Positions 40,787 to 49,693 are shown, counted from the first letter of the stretch. The stretch: DNA of 64,000 nucleotides from an uncultured Clostridium sp. (GCA_946498245.1 CAMMNN010000003.1:62001-126000); one strand, 5' to 3'. Numbers and translations are program-made. Notes: generated from the sequence alone by a model not told the origin.

Positions 40787-41917
40787 TTAGCTCTCAATTT
40801 TTCTAATCTCGTTCTTCAACTCCTCGATTGTCCTGTGAGTATATGTATTCTCTGTAATGTCAGTAATCGCATGACCTACAATCAATTTTAATATATACTC
40901 ATCCATTCCCGCCTTTTTTGCTTTTGTAATAAATGTATGTCGGGCCTCATGAGGACGGTGTTTCATCTTTAATCTGGACATAGTCTTATTGAACCTGGAA
41001 CGATATTTGTCATAAGTCATATAGGTTCCTTGCTGTCCTTCTTCATCATTGAACAAATATGCACTGCCCATGTTTTTAGCTTCTTCGGCGCGTTTCTGTA
41101 TCAGCGGATAAATGAGCGGATGAATTGGAACAACCCGATTTCTCCCCGCATCGGTTTTCAACCCTCCTTTCATTGTCTCCTGCTCCAAATCAATATCTTC
41201 TATTTTCAAAATAGAAAGTTCCTGTGGCCTCCAACCGCTGTAAATACCGATTAGTATCATATCTGCAAATTTGACTTGATTCACATTCTCCCAGAGGAGT
41301 TGAATTTCTTCTTCAGAAAAAGGAATAACCTCCTTTTTATTTTCTTTCGTCTCCTTTTTTGTTTCTTCGTCAATTTTAAATAATCTTGCATAATTCTTAT
41401 CTGTTATCTCATGCTCACAGGCATAATCAAAAAGCAAATTGAACAAAGACTTCATTCTTGCTCTGGTTCCTGCAGATGCCTTCCTTTTTTTCCCTTTTTC
41501 CTTCCCATAATCCGGGATGATATATGCGTCTTCCAGACACCCCTTTAAGTGATATACCCGGATATCTTTCATACGCATCTTATACAAAATAGAGCAATAT
41601 GCCCAGGCAGCTGTTACTGTCCGTTTCGACGAGTTCGTACAGTTTTTAAAATATTCCTCGGACCATTTGTTATAAACATCCTCCAATGTTACTTTTACAC
41701 TGTCGATATCGTATGGGTTCGCATTATATTCAGACAAAGCCTGTAAGGCCACCTGCCTGGATTCATAATATCCCAGCGTTTTATATCGCCTTTTATACCG
41801 ATCTTCCTCCTCAATATAATCATAGCCATCCGATATCCTAACTCTCCAGGGTTTTCTCCTTTTACCTGACAACTTATGAACAGAGCCATATCCATTTGGC
41901 AGTTTCAAATTTATCAC
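40787..41917 (-). CDS. Tyrosine recombinase / ICE integrase
   Basis: The 376-residue protein belongs to the Tn916-like tyrosine recombinases. The N-terminal AP2-like arm-binding domain reads KRRKPWRVRISDGYDYIEEE; the core-binding domain follows (about residues 75-175). The catalytic residues are visible: Arg in GIYSGWRPQELS, His-x-x-Arg in RPHEARHTFI, His in VGHAITD and the nucleophile Tyr in ITENTYTHRT. It catalyses integration and excision with an element-coded Xis that was not seen. Five GTGTATCA repeats immediately upstream are candidate arm-type sites. The position at the element's end and against the host GGGtGRT gene is typical. Confidence 0.95.
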   Translation of the reverse strand: MINLKLPNGYGSVHKLSGKRRKPWRVRISDGYDYIEEEDRYKRRYKTLGYYESRQVALQALSEYNANPYDIDSVKVTLEDVYNKWSEEYFKNCTNSSKRTVTAAWAYCSILYKMRMKDIRVYHLKGCLEDAYIIPDYGKEKGKKRKASAGTRARMKSLFNLLFDYACEHEITDKNYARLFKIDEETKKETKENKKEVIPFSEEEIQLLWENVNQVKFADMILIGIYSGWRPQELSILKIEDIDLEQETMKGGLKTDAGRNRVVPIHPLIYPLIQKRAEEAKNMGSAYLFNDEEGQQGTYMTYDKYRSRFNKTMSRLKMKHRPHEARHTFITKAKKAGMDEYILKLIVGHAITDITENTYTHRTIEELKNEIRKIES

Positions 41918-41937
41918 CCTCCCACTACCAAAATTTT

Positions 41938-41991
41938 GTGTATCACTTGTGTATCATTCATGTGTATCACCTGTGTATCACGCGTGTATCA
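41938..41991. repeat. Five direct repeats GTGTATCA (integrase arm-type or Xis sites)
   Basis: The octamer GTGTATCA occurs at 41938, 41949, 41962, 41973 and 41984, that is with 11, 13, 11 and 11-base spacing, close to the DNA helical repeat. The array lies between the integrase gene and the inferred attachment site, where arm-type and excisionase sites are normally placed. Confidence 0.75.
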
Positions 41992-41996
41992 TAAGC

Positions 41997-42042
41997 AAAA
42001 AAAGAGGGCTTGTCAAGACCTCTGTAATCTTAACAAACCCTC
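41997..42042 (-). terminator. Terminator of the GGGtGRT operon at the element boundary
   Basis: On the minus strand GAGGGTTTGTTAAGA pairs with TCTTGACAAGCCCTC (allowing a few G-U pairs), followed by TTTTTTT. It lies 26 bases past the GGGtGRT stop. The element boundary must fall in or beside this sequence. Confidence 0.8.
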
Positions 42043-42068
42043 GATTTTACTTGATTTCTTTGAATTCC

Positions 42069-43079
42069 TTAGAACTTCCCAGCCTTCGCGGCCTCCTCAA
42101 TGGCAACTGCTACAGCAACAGTCATACCAACCATGGGGTTGTTGCCTGCGCCGATAAGACCCATCATTTCTACGTGAGCCGGAACGGAGGAAGAACCTGC
42201 GAACTGAGCGTCAGAGTGCATACGGCCCAGGGTATCGGTCATACCGTAGGAAGCGGGGCCTGCTGCCATGTTGTCGGGATGCAGGGTACGGCCAGTGCCG
42301 CCGCCGGAAGCTACGGAGAAGTACTTCTTGCCTGCTTCTACGCGCTCTTTCTTATAGGTACCGGCTACGGGATGCTGGAATCTGGTGGGGTTGGTGGAGT
42401 TTCCGGTAATGGAAACGTCTACGTTCTCTTTCCACATGATAGCAACGCCTTCACGTACATCATTTGCGCCGTAGCAGTTTACTTTTGCTCTGGGGCCGTC
42501 AGAGTAAGCGATGCGGTTTACTTCTTTTAAATCGCCGGTATAGTAGTCATACTGGGTTTCTACGAAGGTAAAGCCGTTGATTCTGGCGATAATCTGAGCA
42601 GCGTCTTTTCCTAAACCGTTTAAGATAACTCTCAGAGGTTTCTGACGAACTTTGTTTGCTTTCTCGGCAATACCGATAGCGCCTTCTGCTGCTGCAAAGG
42701 ACTCATGGCCAGCCAGGAAGCAGAAGCAGTCGGTGTCTTCTTCCAGAAGCATCTTGCCAAGGTTACCGTGGCCCAGACCTACTTTACGCTGATCTGCAAC
42801 AGAGCCGGGGATACAGAATGCCTGAAGGCCTTCGCCGATAGCGGCAGCCGCCTCGGAAGCTTTTCTGCAGCCTTTCTTAATAGCGATAGCTGCGCCTGTT
42901 ATGTATGCCCAGCACGCATTTTCAAAACAAATGGGCTGAATGCCTTTTACCTGGTTGTATACGTCCAGGCCCGCGTCCTTCGTAATTTTCTCAGCTTCTT
43001 CCAGAGAAGCGATTCCATAGCTATTTAATACGGAATTGATTTTGTCAATTCTTCTCTCATAAGATTCAAATAATGCCAT
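42069..43079 (-). CDS. GGGtGRT-family protein
   Basis: The 336-residue protein contains the name-giving SVASGGGTGRTLHPDNMAAG motif. Other conserved parts are GHESFAAAEGAIGIAEKANK and VPAHVEMMGLIGAGNNPMVG. The family is common in Clostridia and is almost always adjacent to an Fe-S cluster scaffold-like gene, as here (43141-43833). The biochemical function is unknown. There is no signal peptide. Several Cys are present (near FENACWAY and DTDCFCFLAG), and a role connected with the neighbouring cluster protein is plausible. The ICE lies just beyond its 3' end. Confidence 0.85.
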   Translation of the reverse strand: MALFESYERRIDKINSVLNSYGIASLEEAEKITKDAGLDVYNQVKGIQPICFENACWAYITGAAIAIKKGCRKASEAAAAIGEGLQAFCIPGSVADQRKVGLGHGNLGKMLLEEDTDCFCFLAGHESFAAAEGAIGIAEKANKVRQKPLRVILNGLGKDAAQIIARINGFTFVETQYDYYTGDLKEVNRIAYSDGPRAKVNCYGANDVREGVAIMWKENVDVSITGNSTNPTRFQHPVAGTYKKERVEAGKKYFSVASGGGTGRTLHPDNMAAGPASYGMTDTLGRMHSDAQFAGSSSVPAHVEMMGLIGAGNNPMVGMTVAVAVAIEEAAKAGKF

Positions 43080-43140
43080 GACTCAATGATCCTCCTTTAA
43101 TTCATCTATCAAATGTTGGTTCGGTGAGAATTTTTAATAA

Positions 43141-43833
43141 TTATTCTTCTCTCGGGTCGATAATCTTAACTGCATCGGCAACGCGTCCGTACTGGCCTTT
43201 TGCCTTCTCATATGCGGTATTGGGATCATCGCCTTTCTTAATGAAATCGGTCATCTTGCCAAGGTTTACATACTGATAGCCGATAATCTGATCATCTTTG
43301 TCCAGGGCAATGCCGGTAACATAACCTTCCGCCATCTCCAGGTAACGGGGGCCTTTCTTTAAGGTTCCGTACATGGTACCAACCTGAGAACGCAGGCCTT
43401 TTCCTAAGTCTTCAAGGCCAGCGCCGATGGGAAGACCTTCCTCAGAAAATGCACTCTGAGTTCTGCCGTAAACGATCTGCAGGAACAGCTCTCTCATAGC
43501 AGTATTGATAGCATCGCATACTAAGTCGGTGTTCAGAGCTTCCAGAAGGGTTCTGCCCGGAAGAATCTCTGCTGCCATTGCTGCAGAGTGGGTCATACCT
43601 GAACATCCAAGAGTTTCAACCAGAGCTTCCTGAATGATTCCTTCCTTCACATTCAGGGTCAGCTTACAAGCGCCCTGCTGAGGAGCACACCAGCCTACAC
43701 CGTGGGTTAAACCGGAAATATCGGCAATCTGCTTTGCCTGTACCCACTTTGCCTCTTCCGGAATGGGAGCAGCGCCGTGGTTTACGCCCTGTGCTACGGT
43801 ACACATTTTCTCTACTTCATGTGAATAAATCAT
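43141..43833 (-). CDS. NifU-like iron-sulfur cluster assembly scaffold protein
   Basis: The 230-residue protein resembles NifU/IscU scaffold homologues: HGVGWCAPQQGACKLTLNV and LVETLGCSGMTHSAAMAAEI contain the Cys residues expected for transient cluster binding, although the layout differs from canonical IscU. The start ATG follows GAAAGGAG. It forms a two-gene operon with the GGGtGRT gene, 61 bases apart. The likely role is cluster assembly or storage, or a related metal function. Partner and clients are not known. Confidence 0.75.
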   Translation of the reverse strand: MIYSHEVEKMCTVAQGVNHGAAPIPEEAKWVQAKQIADISGLTHGVGWCAPQQGACKLTLNVKEGIIQEALVETLGCSGMTHSAAMAAEILPGRTLLEALNTDLVCDAINTAMRELFLQIVYGRTQSAFSEEGLPIGAGLEDLGKGLRSQVGTMYGTLKKGPRYLEMAEGYVTGIALDKDDQIIGYQYVNLGKMTDFIKKGDDPNTAYEKAKGQYGRVADAVKIIDPREE

Positions 43834-44045
43834 GTTAAAACTCCTTTCAAATATGTAGTTTTTTGAAAAGCCGGGTGGATAATATTGTTAATTTTATCAC
43901 ACCACACTCTTTTACATTTTCTCACAAAATCCCCTTTTCGTCTATAGTTTTTATAACTTTTTCGCGAAAAAATGGCATGGACAAATTCCCTCTCTTTCGC
44001 TATACTCAATGCTGAACATTTGACTGAAAGAAGGAAACTGTCTCC

Positions 44046-45512
44046 ATGGAAACAAACCGCGCTAAAAAACGCAAATCCTCTTTTTGGATTTTTTTGCTTC
44101 TTCCTCTCCTGCTGATCTATCTCATTGCCGGAGCCGTAATCCCCTTTGCCCGGTACACTCCCCTTTCTGACGAAAGCCGGCAGCAGATTGCCGATACGGA
44201 ATTTTATCAGGGTTACCCCGGCAAAGAGCGGGTTATGCTTTTGGAAACCAATCAAAGCGCATGGGATGAGCGCATGAGAATGATGCAGTTGGCTCAGGAG
44301 GAAATTATTTTTTCTACTTTCGACATTCGGGACGGGGAATCCGCCAGAGATGTTCTGGCCGTTCTGCTGCACAAAGCAGATGAAGGGGTAAAGGTACGAA
44401 TGCTGGTAGACGGCTTCTCCGGACTGGTCCGCATGGAAGGACGCCAGGTCTTTTACGCCCTTTCCAGCCACCCCAACGTGGAAATCCGCATTTACAATCC
44501 CATGAACCTCCTCACCCCCTGGAAGACCCAGGGGCGAATGCACGACAAATACCTGATTGTTGACAATGAAATCTTTATCCTGGGGGGCCGCAATACCTTT
44601 GACTATTTTATCGGCAGCTATCCCACAGACGACCGCAGTTATGACCGGGAAGTCCTGGTTTACAATTCGGATCCCGCCAAAGGCGCCGGAGAGGGGCTTT
44701 CCCAGGTCCGGGATTATTTTGAAGGCGTCTGGGGACTTCCGGTGTGCAGGCCATTCCACGATTCCGCAAAACTGGCGGACAAAAAAGGAGTGCAGGAAGA
44801 AATCGCCGCCCTGAAGGAACGCTATAACAGACTGGCTGTGGAAAATCCGGATCTTTTTTCCCAAGACCTGGAGGAAATCCGCAGCTACTACGACACCCAT
44901 ACTGCAGAGGCCGGAAAAATCACCCTGATTTCCAATCCTACGGGGATCTATGCCAAAGAGCCTGTGGTCTTTTCGACCATAGCAAGCCTCATTGGTCAGG
45001 CCCAATCCTCCGTTATTTTCCACACTCCCTACGCAGTGCTTAATGACGAGATGTACCGCGCCCTTCAGGACGCTGCTGCCAATGTGCCGGATATTCGGAT
45101 CATGATTAATTCCGTAGAAAACGGAGACAATTTCTTTGCCTCCAGCGACTATATCCGCCATAAAAAATGGATGGCCTCCCTGGGGATCCCCATCTACGAG
45201 TACGACGGCGGTATGTCCTACCATGGGAAATCCCTGGTTATAGATGGTAACCTTTCTCTCATTGGATCCTACAATCTGGATTTACGCAGTACCTATATGG
45301 ATACAGAGCTGATGCTGGCCATCGAAAGTCCCAGCCTCGCTGCAGAGCTTACGGGTTATATGGAAGCCTTCCACCAGGACTGCCGCCTGCTGCTGCCTGA
45401 CGCCTCCTACCAGATTCCGGAGCATCTCACTGTGGCCTCTGTTCCGGCATGGAAACGGGCCGCATGGTCCATCGTAGGATTTCTCATGCAGCCCTTCCGT
45501 TTTCTAATATAG
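44046..45512 (+). CDS. Phospholipase D-like / cardiolipin synthase-family protein
   Basis: The 488-residue protein has one N-terminal transmembrane helix (FWIFLLLPLLLIYLIAGAVI) and two HKD motifs: GRMHDKYLIVDNEIFILGGRN (about residues 160-180) and YHGKSLVIDGNLSLIGSYNL (about 400-420). This two-HKD layout is that of the PLD superfamily, closest in appearance to bacterial cardiolipin synthase-like enzymes. It may transfer phosphatidyl groups between lipids or act as an exo-acting phosphodiesterase. The ATG follows GAAAGAAGGAAACTG. It diverges from the Fe-S scaffold operon. The specific reaction is not certain. Confidence 0.8.
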   Translation: METNRAKKRKSSFWIFLLLPLLLIYLIAGAVIPFARYTPLSDESRQQIADTEFYQGYPGKERVMLLETNQSAWDERMRMMQLAQEEIIFSTFDIRDGESARDVLAVLLHKADEGVKVRMLVDGFSGLVRMEGRQVFYALSSHPNVEIRIYNPMNLLTPWKTQGRMHDKYLIVDNEIFILGGRNTFDYFIGSYPTDDRSYDREVLVYNSDPAKGAGEGLSQVRDYFEGVWGLPVCRPFHDSAKLADKKGVQEEIAALKERYNRLAVENPDLFSQDLEEIRSYYDTHTAEAGKITLISNPTGIYAKEPVVFSTIASLIGQAQSSVIFHTPYAVLNDEMYRALQDAAANVPDIRIMINSVENGDNFFASSDYIRHKKWMASLGIPIYEYDGGMSYHGKSLVIDGNLSLIGSYNLDLRSTYMDTELMLAIESPSLAAELTGYMEAFHQDCRLLLPDASYQIPEHLTVASVPAWKRAAWSIVGFLMQPFRFLI

Positions 45513-45552
45513 AGGCAGTTCAATGATGCCCTTTATAAACAGAAGCCCGGGG

Positions 45553-46413
45553 TTAGAAATTAATGTTGTCCGGATCCGGGCCGGTTCTTCCGTCTTCTCC
45601 CAGATTGGTAATGGCTTTCATCTCCTCCTGGGTCAGTTCAAAATCGAAGATCTCACTGTTCTGCTTCATTCTGCCGGGATTTAAGGATTTAGAAATGGGA
45701 ACAATATCCTGCTGAAGCTCCCAGCGCAAAGCTGCCTGGGCCGCTGTTTTCCCGTGGGCGGCTCCGATTGCTTTGAGGGTTTCATTTTCCAGAACAGAGC
45801 CGTGGCCCAGAGGACTCCAGGCTTCCACTAAAATTCCCTTTTCCTGGCAGTAGCGTACCGTTTCCTTCTGGGTAAAGGTGGGGTGGATCTCCAACTGATC
45901 CGCCATAGGTTTGATGTTGGCCGTTGTTTCCAGGTTTTCAATATGGTGAGGCAGAAAGTTGCTCAGGCCAATGGCCCGGATCAGTTTCTCTTCGTAAAGC
46001 CGTTCCATTGCCTTCCAGGTATCGCGGCTTACCTGCTTCCAGTTTTCTTTGTACATTCCCGGAATGGGCCAGTGAATGAGGTACAGATCCAGATACTCCA
46101 ATCCAAGTCTCTTTAAACTGCCTTCAAAGGCCTTTAAAGTAGAATCGTATCCCTGTTCCGTATTTTTCAGTTTTGTAGTAACGAAAATTTCGCTGCGGCT
46201 GATTCCCGACTCCCGAATCCCTCTGCCGACGCTCTCTTCATTTCCGTAAAGCTGTGCCGTATCAATGTGGCGATACCCGCACTGCAAAGCATTTACCACT
46301 GCGTTTGCCGTTTCGTCCCCGTCGGGAGTTTTCCAGGTACCGTAGCCTACGCATGGGATCTCTACTCCGTTGGAAAGCTTCCGCATATCCGCAATACTCT
46401 TTAAAACTTCCAT
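45553..46413 (-). CDS. Aldo/keto reductase
   Basis: The 286-residue enzyme shows the aldo/keto reductase TIM-barrel motifs: YRHIDTAQLYGNEESVG (catalytic Asp and Tyr), FVTTKLKNT (Lys) and YLIHWPIPG (His). NADPH-binding features occur near the C-terminus (IVPISKSLNPGRMKQNSEIF). Length and layout match AKR5-type reductases. It reduces aldehydes or ketones; the substrate cannot be read from sequence. It sits downstream of the PLD gene in convergent orientation and upstream of the TRAP cluster, without clear operon linkage. Confidence 0.9.
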   Translation of the reverse strand: MEVLKSIADMRKLSNGVEIPCVGYGTWKTPDGDETANAVVNALQCGYRHIDTAQLYGNEESVGRGIRESGISRSEIFVTTKLKNTEQGYDSTLKAFEGSLKRLGLEYLDLYLIHWPIPGMYKENWKQVSRDTWKAMERLYEEKLIRAIGLSNFLPHHIENLETTANIKPMADQLEIHPTFTQKETVRYCQEKGILVEAWSPLGHGSVLENETLKAIGAAHGKTAAQAALRWELQQDIVPISKSLNPGRMKQNSEIFDFELTQEEMKAITNLGEDGRTGPDPDNINF

Positions 46414-46578
46414 CGCTCTCTTTCTCCTCTTTCTGCAAAATAAATTTGGCTGACGACGTCAATAGTGTAAGCCCCATAGCTCCCTTTTGGCCCCTCCGCC
46501 GTCTGCCGGAAAATATTATACCTCTCCCCTTCTTTTTCTGTCAACTTCCCTGCCTTCATACAAATAACTGTTTTTCAT

Positions 46579-47856
46579 TTAGTACAGCAGATTGGGAAGG
46601 AAAAGCACTGCATCCGGGAAAAAGGCCAAAATGGAGATGGCTGCAAGGATTACCACCAGGAAAGGGATCATCTCTTTGGTATATTCCTGGAGAGAGCAGT
46701 CCAAAATGGTGTTGACCGTGTACATGCTCATTCCCACCGGCGGGGTATTGACTCCCATGGTGACGATTACGCACATTAAAAGGCCCAGATGCACCGGATC
46801 GATTCCTACAGACTGGCACATGGGGAGCAAAATAGGCGTCAGCAGAAGGATTACAACGGTTCCTTCCATAAACATTCCTACAAATGTCAGCAAAATAATA
46901 ATCAGAATCAAAATCAGCGCTGGATTTGTGGTGATTCCTGTCATAAAAGCCGTAATTTTCTGAGGAATTTTATCAATAGGAATCCCATATCCGAAAAGCC
47001 CGGTCAGGGAAATAATCATCATAATGGCCCCAATGTCCTGTACGCTGTCCTTTAAAGCCGCAAGAAGCTTCTGAAAGGTCAAATCTTTATAGACAAAGAT
47101 TCCGATTACCACAGCATAGACGCAGGCGAAAGCCCCCACCTCTGAGGGAGAGAACAGTCCCATACGGATCCCCACAATGAGCATAATGGGAAACATCAGG
47201 GCCCAGATGGTTTCTTTCAGGGACATGAGTATTTCTTTTATACTCGCCCGTTTTTCCCGTTCCGGCTTGTAGCCCCGTATCCGTGCAATAATGGAGATAG
47301 CCGCCATCAAGACGATCATCATGTACAGGCCCACAAAAATTCCGGCGGAAAAAAGCTTTCCAATGGAAACACTTCCCGTGGTTCCGTAAGTAATCAGACC
47401 TACTCCCGGCGGGATTGTGGCGGTAATCAGTGAAGTAAAGGTCAGCACATTGGCAGAAAAGCCTTTGGAATACCCGCTTTTTATCATATCAGGTCCCAAA
47501 ATTCTGGCTTCCATAGCTGCGTCCGCCGTGGCGGAACCAGAACAGCCGCCCATAAGGGTACTTAGCACCACACTGACCTGGGCCAGTCCGGCCCGCATGT
47601 GTCCTGTCAAAAGCTTTGCAAGGCTTACCAGGCGCTTCGTCACCCCGCTGGCATTCATCAGATTGCCCGCCAAAATAAAAAGCGGAATGGCCAGCATGGA
47701 AATACTCTGAGTCTGGGTAATGGGAAGCTGGGCCACGTGAGTAAAAGGAAATTCCGTATGCTGCAGGAAAAACAGCATTCCGGAGGCGCCTATGGCAAAA
47801 GCCACAGGAACCCCCAATGCCAGAAGAATTAAAAACGCAATAAATACGGCAGCCAT
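46579..47856 (-). CDS. dctM: TRAP transporter large permease (DctM-like)
   Basis: The 425-residue protein has about twelve hydrophobic segments typical of DctM: VAFAIGASGMLFFLQH, QTQSISMLAIPLFILAGNLM, SGSATADAAMEARILGPDM, IPPGVGLITYGTTGSVSIG and TPPVGMSMYTVN. It would use the cation gradient to import an organic acid. It lies eleven bases after the dctQ gene. The cluster is regulated with the divergent catabolic genes by the nearby GntR protein. The substrate is likely a sugar acid, by context only. Confidence 0.95.
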   Translation of the reverse strand: MAAVFIAFLILLALGVPVAFAIGASGMLFFLQHTEFPFTHVAQLPITQTQSISMLAIPLFILAGNLMNASGVTKRLVSLAKLLTGHMRAGLAQVSVVLSTLMGGCSGSATADAAMEARILGPDMIKSGYSKGFSANVLTFTSLITATIPPGVGLITYGTTGSVSIGKLFSAGIFVGLYMMIVLMAAISIIARIRGYKPEREKRASIKEILMSLKETIWALMFPIMLIVGIRMGLFSPSEVGAFACVYAVVIGIFVYKDLTFQKLLAALKDSVQDIGAIMMIISLTGLFGYGIPIDKIPQKITAFMTGITTNPALILILIIILLTFVGMFMEGTVVILLLTPILLPMCQSVGIDPVHLGLLMCVIVTMGVNTPPVGMSMYTVNTILDCSLQEYTKEMIPFLVVILAAISILAFFPDAVLFLPNLLY

Positions 47857-47867
47857 TTTCTCACCTC

Positions 47868-48359
47868 CTACATTTTGGAAATTACAGCCGGATCATTGCT
47901 TTTTAAGAGTCCTGCCAGCCGGTACAACGCTGTCAGAAACATCATGGAAAAGCTTACCGGAACCGACAGTACCACCCAGGAATAACTCATAAAGGGGACT
48001 CCCTCCAGCTTTCTGCTGCCGGCATTTCCCCAGAGCCTGATTCCCTGATAGATCATAACTGCCAGCATAGCCAGGACGATTCCGTATACCAGCACAGCCG
48101 CCGCCTTCTGAAGTTTTACCGGCAGCCGTTCAATCAAAATTCCCGTATTGACCAGCCTGCCTGAGCGGAAGGCCACATCGCCGCCTAAAAACGTAGCCCA
48201 GGCCAGCAAAAACAGCGCCACATCATTGTCCCAACTGATGGGATGGCCCGCCGCCCTGAAAACCGCTGCGATAAAAAGGATAATAGTAAATCCGGAAATG
48301 CAGGCCATGGCGATTCCGTATTCAATTTTATCAGCCCACTTAAAAAATTTATCAGCCAT
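47868..48359 (-). CDS. dctQ: TRAP transporter small permease (DctQ-like)
   Basis: The 163-residue protein has four hydrophobic helices (AMACISGFTIILFIAAVF, VALFLLAWATFLGGDVAFRS, ALVYGIVLAMLAVMIYQGI, LSVPVSFSMMFLTALYRL-like). The DctQ segment VAFRSGRLVNTGILIERLP is the family's usual signature. The start ATG follows AAGGAGG. It is encoded between the solute-binding protein and the large permease, as in other TRAP systems. It forms the membrane complex with DctM. Confidence 0.9.
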   Translation of the reverse strand: MADKFFKWADKIEYGIAMACISGFTIILFIAAVFRAAGHPISWDNDVALFLLAWATFLGGDVAFRSGRLVNTGILIERLPVKLQKAAAVLVYGIVLAMLAVMIYQGIRLWGNAGSRKLEGVPFMSYSWVVLSVPVSFSMMFLTALYRLAGLLKSNDPAVISKM

Positions 48360-48374
48360 TGCAGCCTCCTTACG

Positions 48375-49442
48375 CTATTCCATTTCCGCCTTTACCTGGT
48401 TGTACACTTCCATCAGTCCCAAATCTTCATAGGCCTTCTGTCCGGCTTCTTTGAATGCATCAATATCGATTTCTTCCGGCGGAATTACTGTCATTCCGCT
48501 TTCTATGCATTTCTGCTTCTCCTGTTCCTCATAGGTATTGAGGATTTCTTCAGAAGCCTTTTCAAAAATCTCATCGGCATCTTCACACAAAGCAGTCTGG
48601 TACTCCTCCGGCAGAGAGTAAAACCAGCCGGCGTCCACTACCGTAGGATTTAAAAGGAGAACATGCCGGGTTTCCGATACCACGCTGACATTTTCAATTT
48701 CGTAATAGCTTTCTGAGGTGATACAGGAATACACGTCTTCGTATCCGTCAATTACTTTATTTACCAGATTGTTATAAATATCGCTGCGGCCCATTCCCTG
48801 TACTGCACACCCCAGAGAAGAGATGGCGGCCCGCCAGATCTCCGTATTGGGGCATCTTAATGTAAGGCCCGCCAAGTCCTCAGGAGTTCTGACTTCCTTT
48901 CCCGTTACCACATTCCGGTAGCCCTGAACCAGATTTAAAGACACGATTTTTACGTCATACTCCTCTTCCAGCTCTTTTATCCACTCTTTAACGCAGTCCA
49001 GAGATTCCGCCTTTTTAATCTCCTCCATGCTGGTGACAAAGTACGGAAGGTTAAAGAGAGCCAGCTCATCTACGTAAGTGCCCAGCCGTGCAAAATCCGT
49101 GCTGTAACCCCAGTTGGTATCAGAAGTTTTAAAAGAATTGATAATGTCTTCTTCCGCTCCCAGAGTGCCTGCCGTATAAAGCTCTATTTTCAGTCCTCCC
49201 TCTGTGTCCGACTCCACAGCGTCAGCCCATTCTTTAAAAGCCGTGTAATAAGGGTGGGTTTCTCCCTGGACAAAGCCGTACATCAGAGTATACTCCTCCT
49301 TTGGGGCTTCCCCCTGGCTTGCCGTCCCGGTTCCTTCGCTTTGAGCCGTTTGCTGGGCCGGAGCGCTCTGACTGCTGCAGCCTGCCAAAGAAGCTGCCAG
49401 GAATGCTGAAGTTAATAAAGCTGCCATTCTTGTCTTTGTCAT
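48375..49442 (-). CDS. dctP: TRAP transporter substrate-binding lipoprotein (DctP-like)
   Basis: About 355 residues from the ATG at 49442; another ATG at 49451 is too close to the AAAGGA site. A lipoprotein signal ends at ASLAGCSS (lipobox), giving a membrane-anchored periplasm-type binding protein, as expected for a Gram-positive. The DctP core shows NLPYFVTSMEEIKKAE, RNVVTGKEVRTPEDLAGLTL and RSDIYNNLVNKVIDGYEDV, with Arg in LRCPNTEIWRA probably contacting a carboxylate. A candidate operator (49489-49505) lies upstream. The ligand is an organic acid, probably related to the divergent sugar-acid operon. Confidence 0.9.
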   Translation of the reverse strand: MTKTRMAALLTSAFLAASLAGCSSQSAPAQQTAQSEGTGTASQGEAPKEEYTLMYGFVQGETHPYYTAFKEWADAVESDTEGGLKIELYTAGTLGAEEDIINSFKTSDTNWGYSTDFARLGTYVDELALFNLPYFVTSMEEIKKAESLDCVKEWIKELEEEYDVKIVSLNLVQGYRNVVTGKEVRTPEDLAGLTLRCPNTEIWRAAISSLGCAVQGMGRSDIYNNLVNKVIDGYEDVYSCITSESYYEIENVSVVSETRHVLLLNPTVVDAGWFYSLPEEYQTALCEDADEIFEKASEEILNTYEEQEKQKCIESGMTVIPPEEIDIDAFKEAGQKAYEDLGLMEVYNQVKAEME

Positions 49443-49488
49443 TTTTTCCATTCCTTTCTGAACATCATATAGTTTTTTGATATTTTTA

Positions 49489-49505
49489 TGATATATCAAT
49501 TGCGT
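49489..49505. promoter_or_regulatory. Candidate GntR operator upstream of dctP
   Basis: TGATATATCAATTGCGT contains the palindrome TGATATATCA. The same sequence with one change (TGATATATTAATTGCGT) lies upstream of the dehydratase gene at 50355, and AGATATATCAAT occurs at 49655-49666 just before gntR. This fits one regulator acting on all three transcripts. Confidence 0.65.
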
Positions 49506-49693
49506 GTTTAAATTATATAACAAATATTTTATAAATTCCACGATTTTTTTCTTGTTAGATTCAACAATATTTTTCCTTACTTTTTGGTTACTATTTTTCC
49601 AGATTTTTCTATCTTTTTTAATTTTCCTGTGATATAATCAAAATAATATACAACAGATATATCAATCCAATTCAAACAGTGAGGCGCTTTATT

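Larger units (their letters stand above)
1..42000. mobile_element. Integrative and conjugative element, right end and most of the body
   Basis: A nearly continuous minus-strand block holds integrase, ParA/ParB, a replication initiator, VirB2-, VirB4-, VirB6/TrbL- and VirD4-like genes, PrgI, a transglycosylase-peptidase, sortase, Tn916 ORF7/ORF8-like regulators and surface proteins. The right boundary is placed between the integrase-proximal GTGTATCA repeats and the terminator of the host GGGtGRT gene, to within about 70 bp. The left boundary was not found, and the first gene runs off the window. No relaxase is visible, so essential genes probably lie further left. A lipid-metabolism cargo operon sits at 10852-19874. 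The element call is firm; the exact ends are inferred. Confidence 0.9.

Noticed and set aside
41938-41991. CRISPR-like reading of the GTGTATCA repeats
   Set aside because: The units are eight bases with 3-5 base gaps, far too short for CRISPR repeats and spacers, and no cas genes are present.
41990-42070. tRNA gene as integration target
   Set aside because: No cloverleaf or tRNA-like sequence was seen; the neighbour is a protein gene with its own terminator.
43830-45224. A 464-codon reading frame opposite the phospholipase D-like gene
   Set aside because: It is the antisense shadow of a gene with two clear HKD motifs and has no recognisable domain or ribosome binding site.
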